From NCBI GenBank assembly GCA_051294375.1, contig CM119269.1, positions 22,156,815 to 22,220,814 on the forward strand: a stretch of 64,000 nucleotides of DNA, given 5' to 3'. Positions within the stretch are counted from its first letter, which is position 1; each line of letters opens with the position of its first letter. A program made the position numbers and the translations under genes. The notes beneath the pieces were generated by a model. That model was not told where the DNA came from and searched no databases. It worked only from the letters and a program-made list of their open reading frames with translations. This stretch comes from Paraspadella gotoi. Lineage: Eukaryota > Chaetognatha. Below are positions 50,767 through 63,857 of this stretch, in pieces.

Positions 50767-52213
50767 AAGTAAGGAAGGAAAAGAAAGAAGGAAAGAAGAA
50801 CGTGAGAAACAAAGAACGAAAAGAAAGAAAGAGAGAAAGAAAAAATTAATTAATTAATTAATTAATTAATCAAATAAATCAATAAATACGGAAAAAAGAG
50901 AGATATTCAAAAAACCATTATTCTCTAAAATAAATTATTTTTACACTTTCTTCTCTCTTTCTCCAGAGAAGAGCGGGAGTTTAACCCGGAGGTCTCTCTA
51001 TACAAGCTTTCCTCAGTGTAGGCGATTGGTGGGTCCGGAAAGAGAGCGGGAGTTTAACTCCGGAGGTCTCTCTATACAAGCTTTCTCAGTGTAGGCGATT
51101 GGTGGGTCAGAAAAGAGCGGGAGTTTTAACCCGGAGGTCTCTCTATACAAGCTTTCTCAGTGTAGGCGATTGGTGGGTCCGGAGAAGAGCGGGAGTTTAA
51201 CCGCGGAGGTCTCTCTATACAAGCTTTCTCAGTGTAGGCGATTGGTGGGTCCGGAGAAGAGCGGGAGTTTAACCACGGAGGTCTCTCTATACAAGCTTTC
51301 TCAGTGTAGGCGATTGGTGGGTCCAGAAAAGAGCGGGAGTTTAACCCGGAGGTCTCTCTATACAAGCTTTCTCAAGTGTAGGCGATTGGTGGGTCCCGGA
51401 GAAGAGCGGGAGTTTAACCTGGAGGTCTCTCTATACAAGCTTTCTCAGTGCCCCCGTATTTCCTTCTTATAACTTAACATCTAACTTAACTTAACTTTTA
51501 AGTTAACTTCCAACTTAACTTCTAACCTAACTTAACTTCTACGTAAGTTAACTTTTCACTTTTCTTTCATTCCCCTTTACCCCCCCACACCCCTACCTCC
51601 ACCACTCCCTTCTTCCCGTCCTTCCCGTCGCGATCCTCAGGCGGCGTCCTCGCCCTTCGCGTTGACGGGCGACGCCGCGCGCGCCACTCGCCAATGCCAA
51701 AAGAACCCCGACGGCACCGGCGTTGTCGGCTCGCGACGCCGCGTGTAGCGGCGCGTTTCTAAACACGTCTCGGGCATCGGGGTCGGCGCCGCGTTTGAGG
51801 AGCGCCGCGCAGATTCGGGCCGACGCCGGTTTTGGGTCGTCTTCCTTTTCCTCTTCTTCCTCTTCCGCGGCGTCGTCGCATCCCGACGCCAAATGAAGCG
51901 GCGTCATTTTCATCTCGTTGACGGCGTCGATTTCGCAGGCCGAGTCGGAAATGAGAAAATTGACGGCGCGAGTCTGTTGATTTTTTTTGCGGGGGGGGGG
52001 AAATAATAAATTTGAACTTTAGTTTTAAAAATGAACTTTTACTGCGAGAATTTTTGAATATCTCGGCTCAAGTTAATCCTGACTATTATTTGCTCTGATG
52101 TTGAAACCATTCAACTAATTATTTATTCATTCATTATCGTAACAAAACAAAACTATTAACTTTTGCGCCGCCCTTTCAAATTCTCTCTCTCTCTCTCTCA
52201 CTCTCTTTTCTCT

Positions 52214-52244
<31 letters not shown>

Positions 52245-53164
52245 TCTCTCTTCTCTCTCTTCTCTCTCTCTCTCTGAAATAAATACCGAAACAAAGATTA
52301 ATAAAGGTAATTAAAATTATCACAATATGCAAATGAGATTAAGGAACCCTTATTTGAAATGAACCAAAAACTTACCTGTCCGTAAAAAGCGGCGGCGTGC
52401 AACGGCGTCCATTTGGCCTTCCTCCCCTTCTCCTCTGCCCTCCTCTTCTCCTCAACCCTCCCCTTCTCCTCTTCCCTCCTCTTCCTCCACATCTTTAGAA
52501 GCGCCACCTTCCCCGCCTTCGCCGCTTCGTGTTCCGGCGTCAACCGCCACGCCCCCGTACACGTGGCGGCGCCAGCGTCCAGCAGTGCCTCCGCCGCAAC
52601 GCCGTTGCCGGCGCGGGCGGCGACATGCAGCGCCGATCGGCGACAGGGCGTGAGAAGGTCGGGATCGGCGCCGTTTTGCAGCAGGAGACGCAGTAGAGCG
52701 AGGCCGGATATAGACGATGCCGCGTGGTGAATAGGGGCGTGGCCTAAAAGACACGTCGCGTCCGGATCGGCGCCGTGACGAAGGAGCCACTCCACGGCGC
52801 CATCTTGGCCGGCGACGACGGCGCGATAAAGCGGCGTTCTTCCAGCGGCGTCGCGAGGGTCGATGGCGAAAGAGGGCGTTGAGTAGAGAGAAGTTAGCGC
52901 CGATACGTCGCCTAGTTCGGCGGCGACGTGGACCGGCGTCGAATTGTTTAGAGAACGGGAGACATCGCCAGGGGGAATCGCGGCGGCGGCGGCGGCGGCG
53001 GCGGCGCAGTGAGATCGACGAAAGACGATGTCGACCGGCGACGCGATTCGACGCCGAAAATCGTCGCTTTCGTCGTCTTCATCGTCGTCGTCTTCATCGT
53101 CGTCGTCTTTGACATTATCCTCGTAATCGTAGTCTAACTTGTTTGGGCTTCGGAAGATTTTCAT
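50332..53164 (-). CDS. Ankyrin repeat and SOCS box (ASB-family) protein, copy B2
   Basis: Exon 1 (53164-52376, 263 codons, open) has an acidic D/E N-terminus, a nine-alanine run and at least four ankyrin repeats: STPVHVAAELGDVSALTSLY, RTPLYRAVVAGQDGAVEWLL with HGADPDA, APIHHAASSISGLALLRLLL, SALHVAARAGNGVAAEALLD. A charged linker and WTPLHAAAFYGQ follow. Exon 2 (51973-51581) continues TRAVNFLISDSACEIDAVNE, MTPLHLASG, ICAALLKRGADPDARDV and APLHAASRADNAGA. A frameshift near 51660-51700 precedes KGEDAAEDRDGKDG. Exon 3 (50534-50332) carries the SOCS box seen cleanly in B1. Combined, about 460 residues, a usual ASB size. It would act as a cullin-5 ligase receptor; substrate unknown. Codons are GCG/GAC-rich, unlike the A+T-rich flanks. 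Confidence 0.85.
50965..51450. repeat. 71-bp VNTR, 7 copies, B2
   Basis: Same unit as 35139-35401 with three more copies and scattered 1-bp indels. It lies in ASB intron 2. Open frames across it result from the indels. Confidence 0.95.
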
Positions 53165-53324
53165 GGTTCGAATTGCCTTTTATTTGTTTTGTTAGTCTAA
53201 ACTAAGCTATGTAGTTAGTTTGTTCTTTTTGCTTTTGTACGTATAATTATTTTTATTTTTATTTGTAATTTTTTTTTCAGTTTCGTTCGCAACTCGAAAT
53301 TGATAGAAAACTATGAGCCTCGAT

Positions 53325-53325
53325 C

Positions 53326-53366
<41 letters not shown>

Positions 53367-53410
53367 CTCTCCTCTCTCTCTCTCTCTCTGCTCTTCTCTC
53401 TCTCTCACCG
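53325..53410. repeat. (CT)n tract upstream of ASB, B2
   Basis: Long CT run about 160 bp 5' of the ASB start codon; shared with B1 (37330-37410). Confidence 0.9.
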
Positions 53411-53739
53411 AATTGAATCCCCTCAGGCGATAGTCAAGCGATTTCACGCTGAACTCGATTTTCGTCAAAACTGTTTCTCTCCTCGGAGTTGTTGTTGTCG
53501 TCGTCTTCGTAAAGCCAGTTTCTCATTCGTGGGAGAAAGAAATTAAGTTGAAATTTAGTTAAAATGATAAATAGTCGAGAAAGGAGAGAGTTTATAGAAA
53601 AGAAAAGAAAAGAAGGTTGTGAAAAGAGAAGAGAAAGGAGAAAGGTAATGAGAAAATAAAAAAGAGGTTTTGAAAGAGGGGTCGTGGACTAAAGGTAGAA
53701 GAGAGTGGGGGATCATGCCCCGGACGAGGTGATCGAGAG

Positions 53740-53800
<61 letters not shown>

Positions 53801-56534
53801 AGAGAGGAGAGGAGAGGTTGCGTGAGTGATTATCGTGGATTTGGGGAATGGAGTCACAAAAGAGCAGAGGAAGGAGGGAGAGCTAGAGAATGTAAGAGAG
53901 TGAGAGGGAGAGGGCAAAGGTGAAAGAGGGAGAGAAAGAGAATCAGAGAATGGAGGGCGAGAAAGCGCGAGTGGGAGAGAGAGGGAGAGAGAAAAATAGG
54001 GAGAAAGGACGATCGTGTATAACACGAGAGGGCAAAGAGGGCAGAAGAGTCCGACACGGGCCGACGCGAGCCGAGACGGGCGCCCGACAGAATTTCATGA
54101 TTTCGATCCAAAATTTTAATCAGCAAAACTTTTCGTTTTTTGTTTTAATTTTGGGAAGAAATATTTTATTACTTTTTCTGAAAGAAAATAATAAAAATGA
54201 TATGAAATAGAAGAAATTATCAAAGATGAATTTACGATTTTTAAAAAAATTCTGATTTTTTTTTTAGAAATCTTTTGGTTCTTTTGTGTTTTTTAAATTC
54301 AAGAAAAAACCAAGAAAATAAGAAGGAAGTATTGGTGAGTGTAATAGTGGATCGTTATCGGCGTTCGACCGACTGACTGCTTTACTTAAGAGCGATCTCA
54401 TTATCTTTCCTGAAAAGATTTTTTTACCGATTGATTGATTGATTGATCAATTATAAAATTGGTACAATCAATGTTAGATTTATTCATTCAATAGACAATA
54501 GACATAATAAGTAAATAAGAACGGTAATTCAAATGTGTTGCGCCGAAGTGACTGCCTTATCACGTGTATTTCTTGTGACAAGACGTGACATGACATGGCT
54601 TTGATATAATATGTAAACACTATACACTATTTAAGTCAGTTTTAGGGTTAAAGATTAAAGAATCAGTCTGAAGGATTAAGGGTCGGGGTAAAAGATCACG
54701 GATTAAGTTTTAGGATTCTGGTTAAATACTAAGTAAAGGTTTGGGATTAGGGTTCGGGAATAAGATTAAGTTTTTGGTTTGGTAATAAATTAAGTTTATA
54801 TATTAAGGTTAAGGTTAGGGTAATAACAAACAGAAAAAGGACATTTTTCGATAAAAGAGCCTCAAAGGTTATTGAGTCCCGAAAATTTTATTTTTCTTCA
54901 AACAAAATGGAAAAGAAAAAAAAAGTTGAATTTGATTTTGAGACACGAAATGATACGAGACTCAAGGAAAAGAAAAGAAAGGGAAGGGGAAAAAGATGGA
55001 AAGTCGTAATGACTGTCATCATTGCTGTCATCATTTCTGTCATCAAGACGGATTACTTCTTGCTTGCCTCATTTCTTGAGACAAGAGGATGGAATGGCAA
55101 TGAAACTTTTTTTTACAGTCGCGGGCTCGAGGGTTGTCCAATTGTCCATTGTCCAATTGTTATTATCTTGCTTTCCAATTTTCATTGTCTATTTTTGAAT
55201 TCCAGCTGTCCAATAGTTATCTTTTTGCTATCCAATGGTTAGTGTCCAACTTTCCAATGGTTATCGTTACGCTGTGCTATGTCCAATTGTCTTGCTGTCC
55301 AATGCTTATTGTCCCGTTGTCCTTTGTTAATTGTTTCACTGTTTAATGTCCAATTGTCCAATGTCCATTGTCTTGTTGTTCAAAGGTCCAATGTTCATAA
55401 TACTTTTTAGTCTTTTTTCTTTTCTCTGTAGGGTTATTCATAAATAATTATCACATGTATCTTTAAAATATAAAATTTTTTTCTTCTTATTTAAGTGAAA
55501 CTTTTTCTAGTATTAGTCTTTGACATTACTATTAATTTGTAATGATGTTTTTGCTAATATGTCATTAAATTGCAATACGTTAATTCTGCTCTAAACTTAT
55601 GCTACGCATCGCATCAACGAACGCGACAAAAATAATGAAAGAAAAAAGGATGAGAAAAAGATGAAGAGAGAGAGAGACGGAGGGAGATAGAGAGGGAGGT
55701 CTATAAAAAGTTTTTTTTGTGTTTTTTGTTTTTTTTTATGGAGAAATAATTCGGAAAGAGAAAAATCAGAAGTCGTCATTTTGACAAAAGGAAGATCCTT
55801 AGACTTTCTCCTAATGAAATTGAGAGAGANNNNNNNNNNGAGAGAGAGCTTTATTTGATTATGTATGTATATGAATATGTTACTATGCATCACCAATATG
55901 CATCATAATTTAATATGAATAAAAATACCTTAAAATTATTAGTTTTAGACCAATATAAAGTTTTAATACTTTTTTTTCAAAGCGCACTAAGATGTTTTAT
56001 CATATTATGCCGTGTTTTTTACGAGCGATAGAAAGTCAGAAACTTAGCTTCATTCCTGACATATCGTTAATTTCACTTCAGACGTAATAAAAAAAATGCT
56101 TTTTCAGTTTTTGAATGAGAAATGATTACAAAAAATCTTTGTTTTGATTAAAAATTATGTTTGAAATAAATTAGAAGCAACAGCGGAAAAGGGGAAACAG
56201 GGGATGATGAAAAGTAGACATTCTTTTTTAGTAATAAATATAATTTTTATTATTACCTGGGTTTATTTTACGATAAAATTAAACGCAAAAAGTTTAAAAC
56301 GACAAGGAAAACTTTAAAAGGGCAAAAAAGCTTTTGAGCGACCGAATGTTGCAATTTTGAATTATAGTAAGTAATGCGAAATATTTCAGTTTCAACAACG
56401 GGCACTTTTTTCCATCGATGCCCCCTTGCTGAAGCAGCGGACTAAACCACACGGACAAAACTCGTCTCTTTTGCTGCTTCCATCGTCGCTTTATGCATCA
56501 CTCCTTTCGTCGTCGCTCTCACCGTCGCAACTGC

Positions 56535-56815
56535 TTCCTTCATCGTTCAAATTATCGTCGTCGTTTCTGTCGATCCCGATCCTGACCGATGAGTCACCCA
56601 GCAATCCAGAATTTTTGTTGTTGTAAAAGTAGCATAGGGAAAGACAATCCTAATACCTAACCTTAATCCTTAACCCTAATTCCTAACCCCAATCCCTTAC
56701 CCTAACCCCTATCCCCTAAACTAACCTTATCCCTAACCGAAACCCGAAACAATTAATCCATCGTTCAAATTATCGTCGTTTTTGTCGATCCCGATCCTGA
56801 GTCATCCACCCAGAG
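56535..56815. repeat. Telomere-like island between direct repeats, B2
   Basis: CCTAACCTTAATCCTTAACCCTAATTCC... through 56755, flanked by ATCGTTCAAATTATCGTCGT...GATCCCGATCCTGA on both sides. Confidence 0.8.
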
Positions 56816-57104
56816 AGAAAGAGAGAGCGAGAGAGATTCGCTGCTCCGTCAGACGGCAAGGGGGCATCGAAGAGCATTTCGCCCATTAGACTACATTGGC
56901 CTACAATAATCTCTTACTATAAATTGGACGAAAAAGCGACTGACCGACTGTCCAGTGACCACTCTTGTCCAAATTGACAAAAGTTTTGACAGTTTTGGGC
57001 GGTCGTCAGTGGATCTGTCCGTCTGTCTCTGCGTCCGTCAAGTTGTCAGAAAATCGTGAAGTTTCGTTTTTTTTCCCCACTTTTTTCCTTTTTTTTTCTT
57101 CTAT

Positions 57105-57107
57105 CAT

Positions 57108-57171
<64 letters not shown>

Positions 57172-57172
57172 T
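57105..57172. repeat. (CAT)n microsatellite
   Basis: About 21 CAT/ATC units at the right end of B2; the B1 version (41350-41412) is interrupted. Confidence 0.95.
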
Positions 57173-57247
57173 ATTTATAGAACTCGTCCTTTTTTTGCTT
57201 TCGTGTGTAATCGTTTCTCCTCTTCCTCCTCCTCTTCCTCCTCCTTT

Positions 57248-57651
57248 NNNNNNNNNNNNNNNNNNNNNNNNNNNNNNNNNNNNNNNNNNNNNNNNNNNNN
57301 NNNNNNNNNNNNNNNNNNNNNNNNNNNNNNNNNNNNNNNNNNNNNNNNNNNNNNNNNNNNNNNNNNNNNNNNNNNNNNNNNNNNNNNNNNNNNNNNNNNN
57401 NNNNNNNNNNNNNNNNNNNNNNNNNNNNNNNNNNNNNNNNNNNNNNNNNNNNNNNNNNNNNNNNNNNNNNNNNNNNNNNNNNNNNNNNNNNNNNNNNNNN
57501 NNNNNNNNNNNNNNNNNNNNNNNNNNNNNNNNNNNNNNNNNNNNNNNNNNNNNNNNNNNNNNNNNNNNNNNNNNNNNNNNNNNNNNNNNNNNNNNNNNNN
57601 NNNNNNNNNNNNNNNNNNNNNNNNNNNNNNNNNNNNNNNNNNNNNNNNNNN
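57248..57651. other. Assembly gap (404 N)
   Basis: The N run separates B2 from the inverted flank at 57652. Confidence 0.99.
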
Positions 57652-57704
<53 letters not shown>

Positions 57705-57752
57705 TGTACGAGAAAAGGTGAGCCAAGAATGAGGAGTTCCGGCGGAAAGAAA
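57652..57752 (-). repeat. Inverted copy of the B1 right end
   Basis: GAAAGTGTACGAGAAAAGG...GGAGTTCCGGCGGAAAGAAA is the reverse complement of 41510-41573 (TTTCTTTCCGCCGGAACTCC...CGTACACTTTC). It is joined through (GA)n to the gap. Confidence 0.9.
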
Positions 57753-59109
57753 TTTAAAAAAATATAATATGTTTCCTCTTTCAGCAGCTAAATAGCTTGT
57801 TTTATTTTTTCATCTATTTTTTTGTGTTTCTGAAGTCAAGGGATTATTTCACTTTTCATTTTTCCATATTTTTAACTATTATTTTTTTTTCATTCAATTC
57901 TTTCCATTAGATATTTTCATTTTCATAATTAAGTCTTTATTTCCGTTTTGACAATTTCCAGTAATTATTCCGGCGTCTTTGTTTGGAGGTATTTTTATCG
58001 TCTTTATTTACATTTCAATATTTTCAGTCGTTATTTTCAAGTCTTTATTTCTACTGTTGCCATATTTTTTTTCCAGGTCTTTAAATTTTCACAATCACAA
58101 TTGCAGTTCTGTATTTCCAAATCTTAATTTCCATCCAATTTATTCCCCGGATTCTCTGCTCGTATTTCCATATTTCACTTTCTTTTTTCGTTCCCATATT
58201 TATTGTGCCCTTGAGAGTTTGGCAAAAAGAGACAAAAATAACTNNNNNNNNNNNNNNNNNNNNNNNNNGAGGGATTGGAAGGCCTTTTCTAAGTTAGTTC
58301 GCCAGATAGCTTATTCATGTGATTGAAAGGTTAATTAAAATAATGATTAGACTACTCTAAAATCATTCATATAGCAGAGAGTGAAAATTTCAGCGACTCA
58401 TTTAATGGTTTTTTTGGTTTTTAAAAGATATTAAACACTGTCTAACCCTAAAACTTGACCGGAAAGGAACTCGCAAAGCTTCCAAGTAATAGAGTCAATC
58501 CTATTTTTAACCTGAAAATCAAAGCTTGAGCATTTAGAATTTATAATAATTTATTTTAAAATGTTATTAGATATTAGTTTTTAGATAAAGTTATCAAAAT
58601 AACTTTTTAGCTGGGTGCAAGTACTTGGGGGAGCAATTTCAATCATTTTTCTTCTACAGTTGGTGGGTAGGTTGGTCGGTCTGTCAGTCTATCTGACTTA
58701 AATTTTGAAATGGTTATAACTCGGTTTTATGCTACATAATTTTAAATAATATTTGGTAAGAATGTTTGATTTAATATATGATTGAAAGCATGTTAGATGT
58801 TCATATTGTTCCAAGCAGGGTGATTATATAAAATTCAATCATATGACCAACTTTTATAATATAACTATAAAATATTCATTATTTTAAAAAGCGGTGAGGT
58901 ACCATTAAATGCATCTAGGTTTAATATAGTCAAGAACTTTGATGTTAAATCTCTTCTTTTTATTTTTTATTTAATGGAAAGAGTTTAATTAGCAGTAACA
59001 ATGATTTATCGAACAATAAAGGTCGAATTATTTTCGATTCTTGCTTTTTCGAGTCTGTCATCAGCAGTTTGACTTGACAAGATTTTGGTTCACAAACATT
59101 GAATTGGGT

Positions 59110-59157
<48 letters not shown>

Positions 59158-59667
59158 AGAGAGAAGAGAGAGAAAATTTTCCAACAAAAAATTTAGAAAA
59201 GGATAGGACAGTGAGGACAGGTAAAAGCGAAGGACAGGGTTGGAGAGAGAGTGAATAAATATGAAACTGGTGAAAGAAAAAGAGAGAGGGGAAAAATTAT
59301 TAACATTTGGGCAATTGTGGAAGCTCTTTCTTACTTTATTTTTTACATATCTATCCATCTCTAAACCATTTATGTCTTTTATTAATTTTTACTTGACATC
59401 TCCATTAGCGAACTTATTCCACCTTATTGTTATTATTAATTATTTCTTTTAGTTTAAAATTAAGTTTGTTAATTTAAATCTATCTTTTTTTGTATCATTG
59501 CAAATAATGAGTTTTTCCCCTCTCACTTTCTGCTCTCGTCTTTCTCTTTTAAACCAGTTTCAATTTTAAATGTTTATTTCATTCACTCTCTTTCCTTCCT
59601 AGTTCTCAGACTTTGACCTGTCTGCACTTCTGACACTATCTTTTCGCTGCATTGCTTTGTGAAACCA

Positions 59668-59710
59668 CTGATGAAGTGACTCATAAAAGCCGAGTCGAAA
59701 CATTGTAATT
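59668..59710 (+). other. CTGATGA-stem-GAAAC hairpin motif
   Basis: CTGATGAAGTGACTC, loop ATAAAAGCC, GAGTCGAAACATTGT. The GACTC/GAGTC stem is perfect. Same design as 5313-5350. Confidence 0.6.
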
Positions 59711-61535
59711 GTTAATAAAATCGTTGTTAATGCCAATTCAAACTTTTAATTTTCTTTTATATCAAGACCTTTAATAAATAAGAAAACCACCAATGTAGAT
59801 GGTTGAGTGTATGTTTCTATGTCGCTTTGAAATTCTTCCACATAATACGAAACATGACTAAACCTGCCAGTTTAAAATTTTTTTTTTATTTACTCAAAAT
59901 GTATACAGTTTTGGTCAAAATTAAGATTCAATCAAACTAGTTCATACAGTTTAAACCTAATTTTTTTTTCTTTTTTTTTGTGTTGACATAAGAAAGAATG
60001 GTTTTGATTGATTTGTTCCTTGAATTCTAATCGATCATTCTGTTTAAACTATAGCTTAGTAAACAGTAAAGGTAGTAGTAAGTTTTTTATTATAAGTTTA
60101 ACACTAACTGCAGGTAAAATAAAAATTGATGGCATCCAGTTAACAGACCATGCAGCGAAGCCTTCTACCGGATTTTAATGTACTTTCTTAGCGAACAAGC
60201 ACCACTCTCCATTCAGGTATTTTCACTAAATTCTCGGAGAGGAGAGAGAGAGGAGTCATAACAGAAGGAAGAAAAGTTTTGTTTACCCTAACTATTATCC
60301 AGCATATAATATTTACATATACTTCTATTATCTGGCCATTTATAAATCTATACATGAATGCATAATAAATTAAATATAAATTTTTCGCCCTTAGTTTTAA
60401 ATTATGTTTGATACAGTATCACAAAAGCAAAAATTACTTCATTACTTGATCAATAATGATAGTGCAATCTCGGCCATCTAATAAAAGGCAAGATAAGTAG
60501 ATTTAAAATTTTAACTTGAATTTTTTTATGAAATACTGTTTTAGATTTGAATCTTTTTAAAAACAGTAAAAGTTTACAATTTCTTCGAAAAAAATATGTT
60601 ATCTCATAGAACAAAAGTAGTAATTTGGGTCCATTTTCCAATCACTTTAGTAGCCACTTTTGAATATTACTAAAAAGCCAAGGACCAGCAGATTTAAAAA
60701 TATCTGTTGGCTTTAGAGAGAGATAAAATCTAAATATCTTTCATACTTATTCTTCACAAAATTTAGGAATAACTTTTAGTAAGTATTTTATCAAGAAATT
60801 AATGATCATCTTTATATTTTTATTTATAATATTATATTATTAGATAAAATTTATTAAAAAATAAAAGGTTTAATAAAAAATGATAGTTTACATCAAAAAA
60901 TTATATTTCAAATCTATTGATTAAATCATTATTTTATTAAGAAATCCTTAAAATTAAATTCAAACGTAAGCATTACCCATCAAAGAAAAAACCGCAAAGA
61001 GTACTCGATCATTATTGGAAAACTCTGGAGAGTGTCCTTTCGGTCAAGTTTTTTCAGGTTTATCAGTCAGGCAAACGTCTTCTTCAGACAAAAAGAACCT
61101 AATAAAATGAGTCGTGACCTTCAATCAGGGGGTGGTATAGATTAAAAATTTGGGTAACTCTAATAAGTGATGGTTGGAACGAAAAATGTAAAATAAGAAT
61201 AAAAAAAGAAAATAAAAATTTTTAACGGAAAAATGTATTTGAAGATAAACAAAGGAAATGAAGAGAAATGGGAGAAGCTTGAAAGTTTGAAAAATGCAAG
61301 AAAATGGGGAAAAAATCTTGAGTATCACTTCGCACTCTGCTGAAGGTCATTTGTCAAGGAGAATTTTAATTCAAAATATTAAAAGGATGGTAGAGTATAT
61401 AACAATAAATAATTTTAAATCAAATAAAAGAAGAGGAATTATTGAAAGTCGATAAAATGTTTAATTTTCTCGTTGACTGTGTCAAAGTCGATGACAATGA
61501 TAAGAAAAACAAAGAGAGAGTCTGTTAACGAGAGA

Positions 61536-61536
<1 letters not shown>

Positions 61537-61610
<74 letters not shown>

Positions 61611-61633
61611 AGAGAGAGGGAGAGAGAGCATTC

Positions 61634-61727
<94 letters not shown>

Positions 61728-61730
61728 TCG
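61537..61730. repeat. Long (GA)n arrays
   Basis: Two GA runs of about 70 and 90 bp separated by a short CATTCATATC segment. Confidence 0.97.
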
Positions 61731-62625
61731 TCGCCAATACAAGACCGTTTCAAAATCGGTAAAAAAAAAATATTTTTTCTCTTCTCGCGATTTCGGATTT
61801 TGACTAAAAGAAAAAAATTCGTTCAGGTGTAAAATATTGATTTTTTTTTTTTCATTTTGGGTGCAAATGGAAAAGACTAATTGTTGAATTTTCGGAACGG
61901 AAAAGTATCTTTTAAATTTTTAAATCAAATAAAAAATATATATGAAAACTTCTTTATTTTGAAAAAATTAGGACAAAAAATTCAAAAAACCTAAGTATTT
62001 CTACTTCAATGAACATTTAACAACTAAACAAACTCGAAAAGACTTTTTCACTTTTGACATTTATTAAAAAAAATTCAACTGACATTAAAACTAGATTAGA
62101 AATTTTCTTCGGCCCAAAAAAAAAAAATCAGTTTCCATGAGAGAAGTTTTAAATCCACTCGACTCGGGGAAAAGAACTTCCCTCATAATAAGATTCTAAT
62201 AAGATAACAAGACTGAGAGAGACTTGATTAAAAGCTTGCAGGGCCCTGCAATGTTATTATCTTGTAAGATAACCCACCATTGCCTGTTCATACTCAGGGA
62301 CAAGATAGCTGATTTATTAAATGAATTAAATAAATACATTGCTAGTACCAATTTCATAGCAGGCTTTTAATCCAGACTCTCTCGCTATCTCGTTTATTCA
62401 ATGAAATGATTTAGTATGTTTAAAATGACATATTTTATCATTTCCTATTTTTCCTTTTTATTTGTTGTTCACCTTAATTTTCTCACACAAGTTTTTTCTC
62501 TCCACATCACAAGTCGTCACTTCACAAGTTTTCCATCTTTTAATCTCGCCCACGACGAAGGCTTTAATAAATATCGTCTAAGCTTTACCTGTCGTCTTGA
62601 GAGAGAGAGAGAGAGAGAGGAGAGA

Positions 62626-62663
<38 letters not shown>

Positions 62664-63085
62664 CTCCATAACGTTAACATAAATTCTCATTACGTTTGCT
62701 CAAGGACAGTTTTATGAGTTCACAACTCATTGATTTACTTTGTCTCAAATTTATGAATTCATAAATTTTATTAAACTTGTTTTATAGTACTCTGATACTT
62801 GTCACTTGTCAGCAAGTTATATGTCAGCCATTTTGTCATTTGTCTGTCTGTTTCCTCTTCTTTCCTATACCCGTCTTTTGCCGCGAGAATGAGTTTCTCA
62901 ACCTTGACCCAATTTCACATCCTTTACTTTTTTTATTACCATTTTTATTACTCTTTTTATTACTCTTTTTCTGCTTTCCCTTACAACTTCCTTTGCTTAT
63001 TCTCCTGTTGCGACGATTTTATTTCCGTCGAATGTTTTGTCTCTCAATTACTCTCTTTCTCTCTCTCTCTCTCTTTTTTTTCTAT

Positions 63086-63163
<78 letters not shown>

Positions 63164-63384
63164 GTCCTTGTTTGGGTTTTTCCAATTTAATTTATTGCTT
63201 TATTTTTAGTTTAGTTGCCTCATTGTTGTTGTTGTTGTTGATTGTAATCTTTGGTTTCCTCTTTTTTCCTCCTTTAGATTATTTTGTTTTTCCTGCTTCT
63301 CTTTCCCAAAAGCTAATTTTAAAATTAATATTTAATTGTTATCAGTTATCAAACTGATAGTAATAATAATAATCATAATTCCCA

Positions 63385-63560
63385 ACTCTCTTCCCTAAAC
63401 CCTAAACCCTCGTCTCTTACCTTAATCCCTATCCCTATAACCTAATCCCTATCCCTATAACCTAATCCCTATCCCTATCCCTATAACCTAATCCCTATCC
63501 TTATCCCTATAACCTAATCCCTATCCCAATCCATATCCCTAACCTCTAACCTAACTTTTA
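63385..63560. repeat. 20-bp tandem repeat AATCCCTATCCCTATAACCT and CCCTAAA units
   Basis: CCCTAAACCCTAAACCC followed by five to six AATCCCTATCCCTATAACCT units. The most regular of the telomere-like islands in the window. Confidence 0.9.
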
Positions 63561-63820
63561 AACCTGAAAACGAATTTAATTTCGAATTTATGATGAAATG
63601 GGACGCGTTGGGAAAATGAGCCCGTTTTCCGTTTTTTTTTCTATTTATTTTCTTCTCTCTTTTTTCTTCTCATTATTTTTTCCAATTAGTTTTTTTTCGT
63701 CTTTAGTTGTTCTTTCTTCATTTTGGTCAAATTTCTTTTATAGTCTTCTCAACTTCTCTATTCTCATTGTACACTTTTCTCCTCTCAACCTTTCTATTCT
63801 GTTCTCTCTCTACCTTTCTA

Positions 63821-63857
<37 letters not shown>

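Larger units (their letters stand above)
41690..57247. repeat. Block copy B2 (~15.6 kb, includes 2.95-kb insertion)
   Basis: Repeats the B1 order: small membrane gene, minisatellite, RAMP4, ASB, telomere-like islands, CATCAT run. It is noisy at 41.7-46.6 kb and cleaner at 49.9-57.2 kb. Confidence 0.9.

Noticed and set aside
51126-51472. Open frames with repeated SLYKLSQCRRLVGPEKSGSL or IAYTEKACIERPP units
   Set aside because: They are translations of the 71-bp VNTR. The period is not a multiple of three and the frames persist only because of 1-bp indels; the array lies in ASB intron 2.
54907-55242. 111-codon plus ORF
   Set aside because: Second half translates the GTCCAATTGT minisatellite; B1 frame is broken.
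61473-61832. RERERE-rich ORFs
   Set aside because: GA microsatellite translation.
62777-63357. LSLSLSL-rich ORFs in three frames
   Set aside because: CT microsatellite with flanking T-rich sequence; no membrane-protein family recognised.
63385-63560. A true chromosome end
   Set aside because: Units are degenerate and followed by more than 400 bp of ordinary sequence, so this is an interstitial island at most.
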